Assembly (NCBI RefSeq): GCF_009668025.1
Contig: NZ_WJXZ01000012.1
Span: forward strand, 372,001-436,000
Direction of reading: 5' to 3'
Length of the DNA: 64,000 nucleotides
Origin: Larkinella terrae
GTDB taxonomy: Bacteria; Bacteroidota; Bacteroidia; Cytophagales; Spirosomataceae
Of the stretch, positions 42,067-50,482 are shown in pieces. The notes under the pieces are model-generated. The model was not told where the DNA came from and ran no database searches. It saw only the letters and a list, made by a program, of their open reading frames with translations. The position numbers and the translations under genes were made by a program. Numbering within the stretch: position 1 is the first letter of the stretch; every line of letters begins with the position of its first letter.

Positions 42067-45000
42067 ATGCTTTTTTTCTGGAAAAACTGGAATACCGCCC
42101 ATCGAACAACGTATTGGACGGGTTTAGTGCTTTTTTGTGCGGCCATTATCGGCCTGATCTGGACCTGGGTGCAGGGCCTGCAGAACGTCGTTCGCTGGGA
42201 TGTGCTGAGCGACCTGACGGAACTCCCGGCTTCGATCGGTACCTTTACCGACGGACTTTTCGATTATTCCGTTTCGGGCAAATCGTACATCGTTACGGAA
42301 CAGTTTGCGGCTTCCGTCATGCAGGTCAATGTGCTGGCGGCCCGGCTGGTAACGCTGGGTATCTGCGTAGGGCTGGCCTTTATTCTGGCCGCCGTTACGC
42401 GTCTGTCGCGCTGGTCGTACCTGATCGTAATGGCGGTTTTGATCGTGCTCGTGGCCACGTTCCGGCTGGAAGTGTTGCAGCTACCCGGTTTTTTGGGAAC
42501 GGCTTTCGGCGGTCGTTTGCCGTTTGTGGTGGTCATTCTTGCTTTTGGTTTGGCCAGTTACTATTTCCACGCTTTTCGGTCGGAAGTCGAATTGCCCGCT
42601 CGTCTCACCGTTTTCGCGGCCATGACGCTGCTGGGCTGGCTGCTGGTCGATCGGCTGGCCGGGCAACCGCTGCCCGCGCTGGCGTTTGTCGGTTATTCGC
42701 TGCCGGGTTTGCTGGTGGTTTCGCTGGGCTTTATTTTCTGGATTTCACCCGAAATCATCGCGGCACTGGTGTACGTCACCTCGGTAGCCCGGACTAACCG
42801 CAGCGACGGATCGGGGCGTCCGCTGGGCCTGAACAATTTTCTGATTATCGGCTCGCTTTATCTGGTGAACCTAGCGTTGATCTGGCTGACCAATACCAAA
42901 GTAATTGCCTGGAATCCGGTGGTAATCAGTCCCTTTATTCTGTTTCTGATTTCGTTGCTTTTGGGCATTTGGGGATTTCGGCAGCAGCTGCGCCAGAACG
43001 AAACTGCGCTTTCGTTTCGCGATGCCGGGGCGTATTTGTATCTGGGGCTGGCGCTGATTACCCTCATGACCATCGCGTATGCCTTTGCGTCGGCCAATGA
43101 CCCGCTCGTCGAAGCGCTGGAGGACGTGATTGTCTATACCCATCTGGCCGCCGGTCTGGCGTTCGTGGCCTACGTCATTTTTAACTTTTTACCGCTGTAT
43201 CGGCAAGGGCTACCGGTTTACAAGGTCCTCTATAAACCAACGCGGTTTTCGGTTTTACAAGCTCGTCTGGTAACGGCCATTATAACCGTTGTGATCGTGG
43301 CGTTCGAAAATTTCTTCCCGCTCAGTCAGGCGGCTGCCGGTTATTTCAACAGCGTCGGTGATTTTCACGCCGGAACGGGCGAAATCCGGGTGGCCGAACA
43401 ATATTATACCCTGGCTCTGAACAGCGAGTTTCAGAATCATAAATCCAATTACGCACTGGCTTCGCTGGCCTTGTCGCAGGACGATAAGGTTACGGCGGTT
43501 CATTTCTTTCAACAGGCGTTGTTGAAGCAACCGTCGCCCCAGGCGTATGCCGGATTATCGGCGGTTTTGTTGCAGGACAATCTGCTGTTCGAAGCGATTA
43601 AAATGCTGCAGCGCGGCATCCGTGCCTTTCCGAAAAACGGCGAATTGCAGAATAACCTGGGCTATCTCTACGCCAGGACCAGCGTGGCCGACTCGGCCTA
43701 TTATTACCTGGCCGCAGCCGCCGGTAATACCGCCCGGGAAGAGATTCCGCAGACAAACCTGCTGGCTTTCTGGGCGCGCAATCCGCGGCTGATTTCGCTC
43801 GATTCCCTGGCACGCGCGACGGAAAACCGCTCCTATGAATCGTACGAAGCCAACCGCTCGGCGCTGGCATTTTTCCGAAATCCCGCCGACAGCGCCCGGA
43901 TTCAGCGTCCAGCCTGGCTCGATGCGCCACTCACCGACGAGGGCCTGAACGTATCCCGGTTTGCGCAGTTGTATAATTATTCCGTCCAGAACCGCACGAA
44001 AGACACGACCTTGCTGAACGTTCTGAATCGATTGGGGCAGAATCTGGCCAATCAGGATTTTACGGACGATTTGCTGTTTGCGCGGGCCGCCTGCCAATAT
44101 TATACGGGTAACAAACGCACGGCTTTTGAACTGACCGACCAGATTGCCCGCGACAACCAGCGGACCGGGGCTTTTTACAATTTCATTACCGGCCTCTGGA
44201 TGATGGAACAGGGCCTGAACCGCAAAGCCGCCGACATTCTAAGCAAGAATGCCGATACGCTTTCCATTTATTATCAGGCACTGGCACTGACCAAATCCGG
44301 CGATCCGCTCATTGCCCGATCGCTTTGGGAAACCGCCGGACAGAACGATCCCGGTGTGCAAACACTGACCGAGGTTTTGTACGAAAAAAGACAACCGGCA
44401 ACCGATCTCGAAAAAGCTTTTGTGCTGCTGTATAATCCGCTGCTCGATCAGACCGAACCGCAGCGGGTTTTGTACCGTTCGATGCGGGACGATAATCTGA
44501 AAACCATTGTTGCCTCCGCTTTTGTTAGCCGGTATCTGGGTTTCAGTCAGCCGGTTATTGCCGAGAACTGGTACGAGCAAATCCCGCAGGAAGCCCGGCT
44601 GAATCCTTACGCCGGTTCGGCGATGACGATCGCGTACCTGCGTTTGCGCAATGCGAAAGGGCAATACGACCAAACCATCACCGACGCCCGGCAGCCCGTG
44701 GTAGCGGCTTTTCAGGCCGAAAAAGATTTTGTTCTGGCTCAGGCTTACCAGGCCAAACGCCAAACCGCCCCGGCCCGACGCGCTTACGAAGCGGCTCTGG
44801 AGCGGGCGCCGTTCAACGCCGAAATGGTGGCGGCTGCAGCCGGTTTTGAACAGCAGAACGGCCAGGCCGAAAAGGCCTACAACCGGGTTCTGGAAGCCCT
44901 GCCGCTGAACGAACGCAACCCGGATTTGCTGAAAATATACGCCTTGCTTTGCCTCGATCTGAGCCTGACCGACTACGCCGAAGAGAGCCTGGCCCGGCTG

Positions 45001-45096
45001 CGGTCGGCTACCTCGCCCGCCGATTATCAGGCATTTATGGCCCGCTATCAGGCCAAACGTGCGTTGATTAAAAAACAGCGGGAGGCATTTCAATAA
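42067..45096 (+). CDS. large polytopic membrane protein with C-terminal TPR repeats
   Basis: Protein of 1009 residues. The first 430 residues hold about ten transmembrane segments (for example 17-37, 102-120, 123-141, 151-170, 260-275), followed by a long tail of tetratricopeptide-like helices facing one side: AGYFNSVGDFHAGTGEIRVAEQYYTLAL, ALASLALSQDDKVTAVHFFQQALLKQ, LEAIKMLQRGIRAFPKNGELQNNLGYLYA and more near the end (AYQAKRQTAPARRAYEAALERAP). No catalytic motif was recognised. Probably an envelope scaffold. It stands alone after a long spacer, convergent with nothing, with a small hypothetical gene 41 bp later. Confidence 0.78.
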   Translation: MLFFWKNWNTAHRTTYWTGLVLFCAAIIGLIWTWVQGLQNVVRWDVLSDLTELPASIGTFTDGLFDYSVSGKSYIVTEQFAASVMQVNVLAARLVTLGICVGLAFILAAVTRLSRWSYLIVMAVLIVLVATFRLEVLQLPGFLGTAFGGRLPFVVVILAFGLASYYFHAFRSEVELPARLTVFAAMTLLGWLLVDRLAGQPLPALAFVGYSLPGLLVVSLGFIFWISPEIIAALVYVTSVARTNRSDGSGRPLGLNNFLIIGSLYLVNLALIWLTNTKVIAWNPVVISPFILFLISLLLGIWGFRQQLRQNETALSFRDAGAYLYLGLALITLMTIAYAFASANDPLVEALEDVIVYTHLAAGLAFVAYVIFNFLPLYRQGLPVYKVLYKPTRFSVLQARLVTAIITVVIVAFENFFPLSQAAAGYFNSVGDFHAGTGEIRVAEQYYTLALNSEFQNHKSNYALASLALSQDDKVTAVHFFQQALLKQPSPQAYAGLSAVLLQDNLLFEAIKMLQRGIRAFPKNGELQNNLGYLYARTSVADSAYYYLAAAAGNTAREEIPQTNLLAFWARNPRLISLDSLARATENRSYESYEANRSALAFFRNPADSARIQRPAWLDAPLTDEGLNVSRFAQLYNYSVQNRTKDTTLLNVLNRLGQNLANQDFTDDLLFARAACQYYTGNKRTAFELTDQIARDNQRTGAFYNFITGLWMMEQGLNRKAADILSKNADTLSIYYQALALTKSGDPLIARSLWETAGQNDPGVQTLTEVLYEKRQPATDLEKAFVLLYNPLLDQTEPQRVLYRSMRDDNLKTIVASAFVSRYLGFSQPVIAENWYEQIPQEARLNPYAGSAMTIAYLRLRNAKGQYDQTITDARQPVVAAFQAEKDFVLAQAYQAKRQTAPARRAYEAALERAPFNAEMVAAAAGFEQQNGQAEKAYNRVLEALPLNERNPDLLKIYALLCLDLSLTDYAEESLARLRSATSPADYQAFMARYQAKRALIKKQREAFQ

Positions 45097-45137
45097 AATC
45101 CGTAAGTTTAAGAGGTGGTTTCTCCCCGCTATCGTGT

Positions 45138-45638
45138 ATGGAAAAGCAGCTTCACTGGGTTAAGGAAGCGTTCAGTCGCAGTATCGTTATCATGGACGGT
45201 GAAAAGGTGGTTGGTGGCATGCACCGCGACCTGCTGGTTCGGGATGTCGACGCGCACCTGAACGGGGTTCACATTTTTTTCGATGTCGCCGGTTTTCTGG
45301 TCCATTCGGTCAATATTCACGACAAAGACGCCGGGGATAAAATCATCGGCCGGATTGAATTTGAAGGGTTCAACGGCGCGGTTGTCCGGCTGGAAACCGG
45401 AGAAAAGTACACCTGGCAGCGGGAAAATTTTATGATGCACGAATGGAGCATCGTGGCCGGTAATGCAGAATCAAAAACCGGTCACGAAATCATCCATTAC
45501 GATCGCACCCGCCTGTTTCTGGCTGACGAAGGAACCATTGAACTCGTCTCCGCGCTGCCGAACGCTGAAATGCTGATCCTGACGGGTTTGTTCGTCCGAA
45601 ACTATTTTCTGCGTCGACGCAAAATTGCCGCTACGTAG
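45138..45638 (+). CDS. hypothetical protein
   Basis: Not recognised. 166 residues, soluble until a hydrophobic patch near the end (ELVSALPNAEMLILTGLFVRNYF), mostly beta structure in the first 100 residues (RSIVIMDGEKVVGGM, IIGRIEFEGFNGAVVRLETGEKYTW). The pattern resembles small Bacteroidota proteins of unknown function with a beta-rich domain and a short C-terminal membrane-proximal helix. It lies 47 bp before a LolD-like ATPase in the same direction; co-transcription is possible. Confidence 0.62.
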   Translation: MEKQLHWVKEAFSRSIVIMDGEKVVGGMHRDLLVRDVDAHLNGVHIFFDVAGFLVHSVNIHDKDAGDKIIGRIEFEGFNGAVVRLETGEKYTWQRENFMMHEWSIVAGNAESKTGHEIIHYDRTRLFLADEGTIELVSALPNAEMLILTGLFVRNYFLRRRKIAAT

Positions 45639-45685
45639 CCACCTTTGTCATGCGGTTTTTCGTATGATGCTGTTCCCAACTGATC

Positions 45686-46420
45686 ATGAGCAAAAATATT
45701 ATTGAAACCAACGAAATCTCGAAGCGGTACGTAATGGGCAGCGAAGTAATCGAAGCGCTGAAATCGGTAACCATTACCATTAAAAAAGGAGAATATGTTG
45801 CCTTCATGGGGCCGTCGGGTTCGGGAAAATCGACGCTGATGAACATCGTTGGCTGTCTGGATACGCCGACTTCCGGCACCTACATCCTGAACGGACTGGA
45901 TGTCAGTAATATGAGCGAAAACGCGTTGGCCGAAGTTCGGAATAAAGAAATCGGGTTTGTGTTTCAGACCTTTAACCTGCTGCCCCGCCAGACGTCGCTG
46001 GAAAATGTGGCCCTGCCGCTGATTTACGCGGGTTTTAACAAAGCCGACCGGACCGAAAAGGCCATGCAGGCGCTCAAAAACGTCGGATTGGAACACCGGG
46101 CGGGCCACCGGCCGAACGAGCTTTCGGGTGGGCAGCGCCAGCGCGTGGCCGTGGCGCGGGCGCTGGTGAACGATCCGAGTATTCTGCTGGCGGATGAACC
46201 CACGGGTAACCTCGACAGCAAGACGTCGTACGAAATCATGGATTTGTTCGATCAGATTCACAGCAAAGGCAATACGGTGATCATGGTAACGCACGAAGAA
46301 GACATTGCCGAATACGCCCACCGCATTGTCCGGCTGCGCGATGGCCTGATCGAAACCGACCTGATCAACACCAATATCCGCAAGGCCAAAGCGTTCATTC
46401 AGACTACTGAGGAGTTGTAA
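45686..46420 (+). CDS. ABC transporter ATPase, LolD/MacB type
   Basis: ATP-binding subunit of 244 residues of the LolD/MacB/FtsE branch, which drives type VII ABC mechanotransmission systems. Walker [19 protein letters not shown] (about 45-55), Q-loop [19 protein letters not shown], signature [16 protein letters not shown], Walker [13 protein letters not shown] and H-loop [11 protein letters not shown] are intact. No FtsX/MacB-like permease lies next to it, so its partner must be elsewhere. The start [18 protein letters not shown] is typical. Confidence 0.92.
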   Translation: MSKNIIETNEISKRYVMGSEVIEALKSVTITIKKGEYVAFMGPSGSGKSTLMNIVGCLDTPTSGTYILNGLDVSNMSENALAEVRNKEIGFVFQTFNLLPRQTSLENVALPLIYAGFNKADRTEKAMQALKNVGLEHRAGHRPNELSGGQRQRVAVARALVNDPSILLADEPTGNLDSKTSYEIMDLFDQIHSKGNTVIMVTHEEDIAEYAHRIVRLRDGLIETDLINTNIRKAKAFIQTTEEL

Positions 46421-46543
46421 AGGAGCGGTTTTATTCGTTTCAGCTGACCGCTGGAAACCCTAAAAAATGTTAAAACCGGGTGGGCTACCCTAAAAACGGT
46501 TAGCTTGCGTTCGGATGATCGTACAGACGGGTTTTCGGAGGAT

Positions 46544-47308
46544 ATGAAAAAAGCACTACTTTTTGGTTTGGTTTTGATATTGGCAACGGCCGCTGGCTAC
46601 GCTCAGAGCATCCGGAGCGGTTCGGTAGTCGATAAAAGCACGCAAAAACCGGTCGTTTCGGCTACGATACAGAATGCCACGCTCCGGCGGGCGACTATGA
46701 GTACGGAATCCGGCCACTTTCGAATTACAGCCTCCCCGACTGACACGCTACTGATTTCGTGTATTGGTTATAAAACCGTTCAGGTAATCGTTCCGGCCGA
46801 GGAGCAGGAACTGTTGGTAGAGCTGGTTCAGGAGGTAAAACTGCTGAATGAAGTCGTGATCAAAGGCTGGACCGAAAGCCGTTTCAAGCAGGAATTCATG
46901 AAACTGGATATTGCCGAAAAACCGGTCATCGAGATCAAAACCGCCCCGGAACTGGTGGGTGTATCCCTCGGTAACGTCGGACGAATGGGATATGATTACA
47001 CGACTTTGGCGCCCAAAATGACGCTAAAAGGGCCGATTTCCGCGCTCTACGGCAAATTCAGCAAAGAAGCCAAAAATGAGAAGAAACTGCAGCAATTCAA
47101 CCAGGCTGAACAGAATAAAAAACGCTATCAGGCGCGCCTTGACCCGGTCTGGATTGCGCGGATTACAGACCTGAAAGAAGATCGGCTGACGGCCTTCATG
47201 CAGTTTTGCAAACTACCCGAAAAATTCGTGCTGGAAGCCAATGAATACGACCTGATCGTGGCGATTCGCGGCTGCCTGAAGGATTTTCTGGTGCAGGAAA
47301 AAGGCTAA
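46544..47308 (+). CDS. secreted protein with CarboxypepD_reg-like domain
   Basis: Protein of 254 residues with a signal peptide (MKKALLFGLVLILATAAGYAQS) followed directly by a CarboxypepD_reg-like (beta-sandwich) domain (about 23-105: IRSGSVVDKSTQKPVVSATIQNATL, ISCIGYKTVQVIV), usually found at the N-terminus of TonB receptors. The rest (about 110-254) is helical and charged, ending with a segment KLPEKFVLEANEYDLIVAI common to small Bacteroidota proteins of this kind. One of the few genes here with a purine-rich GGAGG before its ATG (46544). Confidence 0.75.
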   Translation: MKKALLFGLVLILATAAGYAQSIRSGSVVDKSTQKPVVSATIQNATLRRATMSTESGHFRITASPTDTLLISCIGYKTVQVIVPAEEQELLVELVQEVKLLNEVVIKGWTESRFKQEFMKLDIAEKPVIEIKTAPELVGVSLGNVGRMGYDYTTLAPKMTLKGPISALYGKFSKEAKNEKKLQQFNQAEQNKKRYQARLDPVWIARITDLKEDRLTAFMQFCKLPEKFVLEANEYDLIVAIRGCLKDFLVQEKG

Positions 47309-47364
47309 CGTACCCACGGACCGGGGCGTCAACAAATTGCCTTTTTATTGGTTGTTGGTTTAGT

Positions 47365-47372
47365 TACATTTG
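47365..47372 (+). promoter_or_regulatory. candidate -7 element of the DUF6152 gene
   Basis: TACATTTG matches TAnnTTTG, 31 nt before the ATG at 47404. Several TTG trinucleotides lie upstream, none at the ideal 19-20-nt spacing. Confidence 0.4.
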
Positions 47373-47403
47373 AATAACCCGCAATTTCTAAACCTCATCA
47401 GCC

Positions 47404-47760
47404 ATGAACTTACTGAAAACCACGTCATTTGCGCTGCTTATTTTTTTGGGGACGGCTTTTGCGCCCCTGCACCACGGCTGGGGTGACTACGACCAGACCA
47501 AAGTACTGGATTACACCGGAACCATCGAAGAGTCGAAGTTTGAAAATCCGCATGTGCTGGCCAAAGTAAAAGACAAAAACAAGACCTGGCTGGTGTATCT
47601 CGCGCCCGTTAGCCGAATGCAGGAACGGGGCGTAACGCCGGATATGCTGAAAAAAGGCAGCTCACTGCGCATTGTGGGGTATCCGCACAAAACCGCCAAA
47701 AACGAAATGCGGGCGGAACGTCTATTCATCGGCGACAAAAAATACGAGATGCGGAAATGA
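47404..47760 (+). CDS. DUF6152-like secreted protein
   Basis: Exported protein of 118 residues: signal peptide (MNLLKTTSFALLIFLGTAFA), then HHGWGDYDQTKVLDYTGTIEESKFENPHVLAKVKDKNKTW, a pattern (HH, tryptophan, DYT, NPH) shared with the DUF6152 family, a small beta-barrel of unknown function. The stop overlaps the next gene by 4 nt (ATGA); that gene is a DUF6644-type membrane protein, a partner often seen beside DUF6152. The family assignment is by resemblance. Confidence 0.65.
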   Translation: MNLLKTTSFALLIFLGTAFAPLHHGWGDYDQTKVLDYTGTIEESKFENPHVLAKVKDKNKTWLVYLAPVSRMQERGVTPDMLKKGSSLRIVGYPHKTAKNEMRAERLFIGDKKYEMRK

Positions 47761-48245
47761 GGATGAGCGTTCCCGTCGAGTGGCTGCAGTGGATTGAAAA
47801 CACCGCTCTGGCCGTTGCCATCCGCCAGTCGACGTGGCTTTACCCCGGTCTCGAAATCGTCCACATCGTCGGCATTGTCCTTCTCGTCGGCGGAGCGTTT
47901 CTGTTTGATTTTCGCCTGCTGGGCTTTTCCCGAAAAATACCGGTTACGGAGTTGGCAACGCATGTTTTGCCCTGGTCAAGGCGCGGTTTGGCGCTCGTTG
48001 TTCCGTCCGGTTTACTGCTTTTTACGACCAATGCCGAGTCGCTCGGCAACGATCCGATGTTCGGCTTGAAGCTATTCCTGATTCTGGTCGCGGGAATTAA
48101 CGTGGCTATTTTTCACCGAATCACGTTCCGGTCACGAGCGGGCTGGCAGTCGGGTGCAACGCCAACTGCCGCCAAGGCCACGGCCATTTGCTCGCTGCTG
48201 CTCTGGCTGGCCACCATCGCCTGTGGGCGTTTGCTGGCGTATTAA
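47757..48245 (+). CDS. DUF6644-like integral membrane protein
   Basis: Protein of 162 residues with about four transmembrane helices (residues 35-57, 75-91, 97-117 and 142-160) and the family-type start VEWLQWIENTALAVAIRQSTWLYPGLEIVHIVGI. The conserved His in the first helix (IVHIVG) and RITF with Arg/His after helix 3 could bind haem, as in small cytochrome-b-like proteins; this is speculation. It starts inside the stop of the DUF6152-like gene, so the two proteins are probably made together and cooperate across the inner membrane. Confidence 0.7.
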   Translation: MRMSVPVEWLQWIENTALAVAIRQSTWLYPGLEIVHIVGIVLLVGGAFLFDFRLLGFSRKIPVTELATHVLPWSRRGLALVVPSGLLLFTTNAESLGNDPMFGLKLFLILVAGINVAIFHRITFRSRAGWQSGATPTAAKATAICSLLLWLATIACGRLLAY

Positions 48246-48259
48246 ATCGAAAACCGACT

Positions 48260-48297
48260 AAAAACGAAAAGCCAACGATCTAATCGCTGGCTTTTCG
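48260..48297 (-). terminator. intrinsic terminator of the SAM-riboswitch peptide transcript
   Basis: Stem CGAAAAGCCA (48265-48274) with TGGCTTTTCG (48288-48297), extended inside the loop by CGAT/ATCG. Read on the minus strand it is followed by TTTTT (48264-48260). It is 15 nt after the 22-codon ORF and also lies after the DUF6644 gene on the plus strand, so it may serve both. Confidence 0.78.
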
Positions 48298-48312
48298 CAC
48301 GTGGAAGGTGGA

Positions 48313-48381
48313 TTACCGGATCGGACAAAGATGCCAGTCCTGATCGGGGTCACAACGTTGCTTTGACGTCTGATTGCTCAT
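48313..48381 (-). CDS. 22-residue peptide downstream of a SAM-I riboswitch
   Basis: Small ORF starting ATG 48381, 9 nt after the 3' strand of aptamer helix P1, and ending TAA at 48313. The peptide has an N-terminal polar part (MSNQTSKQ), two Cys (residues 10 and 19) and the tail DWHLCPIR. No signal peptide, no known family. Evidence that it is a real gene: it is the only ORF between a promoter plus aptamer and an intrinsic terminator, it starts at the right distance from P1, and the frame has a proper stop. It could be a micropeptide, a leader peptide or a remnant of a lost gene. Confidence 0.55.
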   Translation of the reverse strand: MSNQTSKQRCDPDQDWHLCPIR

Positions 48382-48390
48382 GATGGTTGT

Positions 48391-48509
48391 TAATTTATAG
48401 TTCCTAATTGATTTAGGCAGGTTAGCACTTATTCCACCGAATCGTCGGACCGTCTGGAAAGTTGCTAAGGGTTCGTTGAGCCTGTCTCTCCCCCTTTCTG
48501 TATAAACCA
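48391..48509 (-). promoter_or_regulatory. SAM-I (S-box) riboswitch
   Basis: S-adenosylmethionine aptamer read on the minus strand. P1: 48509-48501 pairs with 48391-48399 (core TTTATA/TATAAA). P2 and its internal loop carry AGGGGGAGAGACAGG followed by CTCAACGAACCCTTAGCAAC, aligning base for base with the B. subtilis S-box consensus (GAGGGACUGGCCCGAUGAAG...AGCAAC). P3: TTCCA/TGGAA with an inner CCGA/TCGG hairpin. J3/4: AAGTGCTAA. P4: CCTAA-ATCAA-TTAGG. The pseudoknot pairs loop CAGG with CCTG after GTGCTAA, a compensatory change relative to CUGG/CCAG. No terminator stands between P1 and the ORF, so control is probably translational. Confidence 0.85.
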
Positions 48510-48558
48510 TCACACCGGCAACCGGGAATTACTTTTGCAAGTAATCAAGATGATGATG

Positions 48559-48590
48559 CAAATGTAAAAGGCGGTTTTCTGTTTTCCAAA
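48559..48590 (-). promoter_or_regulatory. promoter of the SAM-I riboswitch transcript
   Basis: TTTG (48590-48587), 20-nt spacer, TACATTTG (48566-48559), both exact matches to the Bacteroidota -33/-7 consensus at the preferred spacing; the best promoter found in the window. Transcription would begin near 48552, about 43 nt before aptamer helix P1. Confidence 0.7.
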
Positions 48591-48683
48591 CTAAATCTAT
48601 ATTATTTGTAGAATAATAACTCCAAAAACCCTCAAACTTCTAATAATCAACTTTTTATAAATGTTCTTTGCATTAACGCCACC

Positions 48684-48717
48684 ATCTCACCTTTCTTGTC
48701 TCATCTCTTACTTCTCT
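48684..48717. repeat. TTGTCTCATCTC-type repeat, copy 3
   Basis: CTTTCTTGTCTCATCTCTTA and flanks, the same word set as 40110-40135. It overlaps the final codons of the CehA/McbA gene (stop at 48701-48703). Confidence 0.5.
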
Positions 48718-50344
48718 CCCCAAACCGCTTCTTCAATCCCTCAATCACCTCCCGTGTTTCAGCAATCCGGGTTTTGAGGCCCTTTTTATAGTGCCACAAC
48801 TGCAACTCCGGGTTTGAGCTTTCTTTTTCCAGTTCCTGTTCAATTTCCCGCAAATAACTTTCGCTCAGCTTCAGGTAGCGATCGGCGGTTTCGGGATTGT
48901 GAAAACCGCCCCCGTCGACAGTTACGTAAATCGGCGTGGTGTGCGCGGCTTGCTGCGGACCGGCAAAGCACCGGGCTGCCAGCCAGATGCCCCGCGTCAA
49001 GGTATCCAGATCCAGCTTCAGCGTCAACTGCCTGGCCGACTGTCCCAGCTGATTTTTCTTGACGCTGGCCAGCACTTTTCCGTGACCAACCAGTTCGATG
49101 CGATCCAGCGGTACCTGTTTCGAGTGACCAAAAGCCGTTGCCGAAATCACGAGTTTCGTCTGCTTTTTCACGTCTAACCGATCGCCGGGTCGGGCGTTGT
49201 TCACGCGGAAGTCGAGCATGGGGCCGCTGGTCGCTACGGTATGCCCCGCTTTTAAGCCTTCCTTCCACGACTGATTGGTGAGCGGTTTTTCGGTAAACAC
49301 GTAAAACCGGGCGTTACCGATCCGCGCCGAATGTTCCGGCGAACCGTGCTCGTGATCCTGCCCACACCACGGAAAATCAGAACCCGCCGTGGCCGTGACC
49401 GGAAAGCCCAGATCCAGCAAATGGTAATAGTGATCGGTGCGCAACGGGTTGGCATCCACGCAATACTGCAAAATTTCCAGCACATCGACTTTACCCCGCA
49501 GCCCGTCGAGCGTCAGGCCCCGGTAACCGTGAAAGGTTTCGGCGTGGTGTGCGTAACCGGCGACGCCACCCAGTTCGTGGAGTTTATCAAAAACCGTATC
49601 GTAATGGTAATATTCCTTCGAAAACCGCACCTTGTCGGAAGCGCCGTAGCCCAGCGCATGACCGAGTTCGGGCGTTCGCGGATCTTCCTGTCCGGAAACG
49701 AGCAGGTAATTGTCCCGGCGGAAAACCCCTTTTTCGCCGTACGCATACTGCGGATAATAGGTTTCCCAGAAATCGCCCATACGCAGCAGCACGCCCACCC
49801 GAACATCTTCGGCCTGTAACCAGCTCATCAACAGCGGATCTTCGCGCGGGGAACGCCGGATGTGAATGTGCCCGTCAGTCGAATACCATCCCCGGGCGGC
49901 CATATCGATCCAGCGCGCCAGACGAAACGTTTTCTGCTGGGTCTGACCGGACCGAACGACCAGCGGGTGCTGTTGCTCAACGAACTCCGGTCCTTTCGAA
50001 AGCGACAACTGGTAATTACCCGGCGGCAAGGTCAACCGAAACCGTCCATCGACGTAAAACGAACTATCGGGCTGAAAATCAAACCCGTCGGCGTGGTCCC
50101 ACAATCCGTACATGACGCCAATGGCTTCCGTCGGTAGCCGTTTAACTACCCGGCCCTGCTTCGTCAGCCGCACCCGAACCGGGGTGAGTTTGAGACTGGT
50201 TGCCGTCGTTATTTGGATAACAATCTGGCCGGGTTTAACGGATTGGGCCTGTCCCGAAAAAACCGCCAGCAGACCCAGGCAAAAACCGGTGAGCGCTGAC
50301 AGCCAACGTCGGTGATTCCGACAAAAAACCGGTAGATTATTCAT
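48701..50344 (-). CDS. CehA/McbA family metallohydrolase
   Basis: Secreted hydrolase of 547 residues with the PHP-like metal site of the CehA/McbA family (named after carbaryl hydrolases, but mostly of unknown substrate). Signal peptide ends GQAQ; a beta-sandwich N-terminal domain (about 36-145) precedes the catalytic domain with TDGHIHIRRSPREDP (His-x-His), GGVAGYAHHAET, the ATAGSDFPWCGQDH motif and a C-terminal beta domain. A Lys/Glu-rich helix ends the protein. Substrate could be an ester or phosphoester; the isolated context gives no hint. Confidence 0.85.
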   Translation of the reverse strand: MNNLPVFCRNHRRWLSALTGFCLGLLAVFSGQAQSVKPGQIVIQITTATSLKLTPVRVRLTKQGRVVKRLPTEAIGVMYGLWDHADGFDFQPDSSFYVDGRFRLTLPPGNYQLSLSKGPEFVEQQHPLVVRSGQTQQKTFRLARWIDMAARGWYSTDGHIHIRRSPREDPLLMSWLQAEDVRVGVLLRMGDFWETYYPQYAYGEKGVFRRDNYLLVSGQEDPRTPELGHALGYGASDKVRFSKEYYHYDTVFDKLHELGGVAGYAHHAETFHGYRGLTLDGLRGKVDVLEILQYCVDANPLRTDHYYHLLDLGFPVTATAGSDFPWCGQDHEHGSPEHSARIGNARFYVFTEKPLTNQSWKEGLKAGHTVATSGPMLDFRVNNARPGDRLDVKKQTKLVISATAFGHSKQVPLDRIELVGHGKVLASVKKNQLGQSARQLTLKLDLDTLTRGIWLAARCFAGPQQAAHTTPIYVTVDGGGFHNPETADRYLKLSESYLREIEQELEKESSNPELQLWHYKKGLKTRIAETREVIEGLKKRFGERSKR

Positions 50345-50482
50345 TTCTTTAAACGGACGAACCAGTGATCATTTTCTGACCTAAAACTCAGTATTTTTCC
50401 GTAAAAACTCCGCTTTCTCAATTTCTTTTGCGTACTTACAAGTCCTCTTTTTCTCAAATTTCAGTCGTAATCAGGAATCGGA

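Noticed and set aside
48313-48513. 66-residue ORF across the riboswitch
   Set aside because: The first 44 codons of that frame lie in the folded aptamer and its upstream leader; only the last 22 codons after ATG 48381 fit a real gene.
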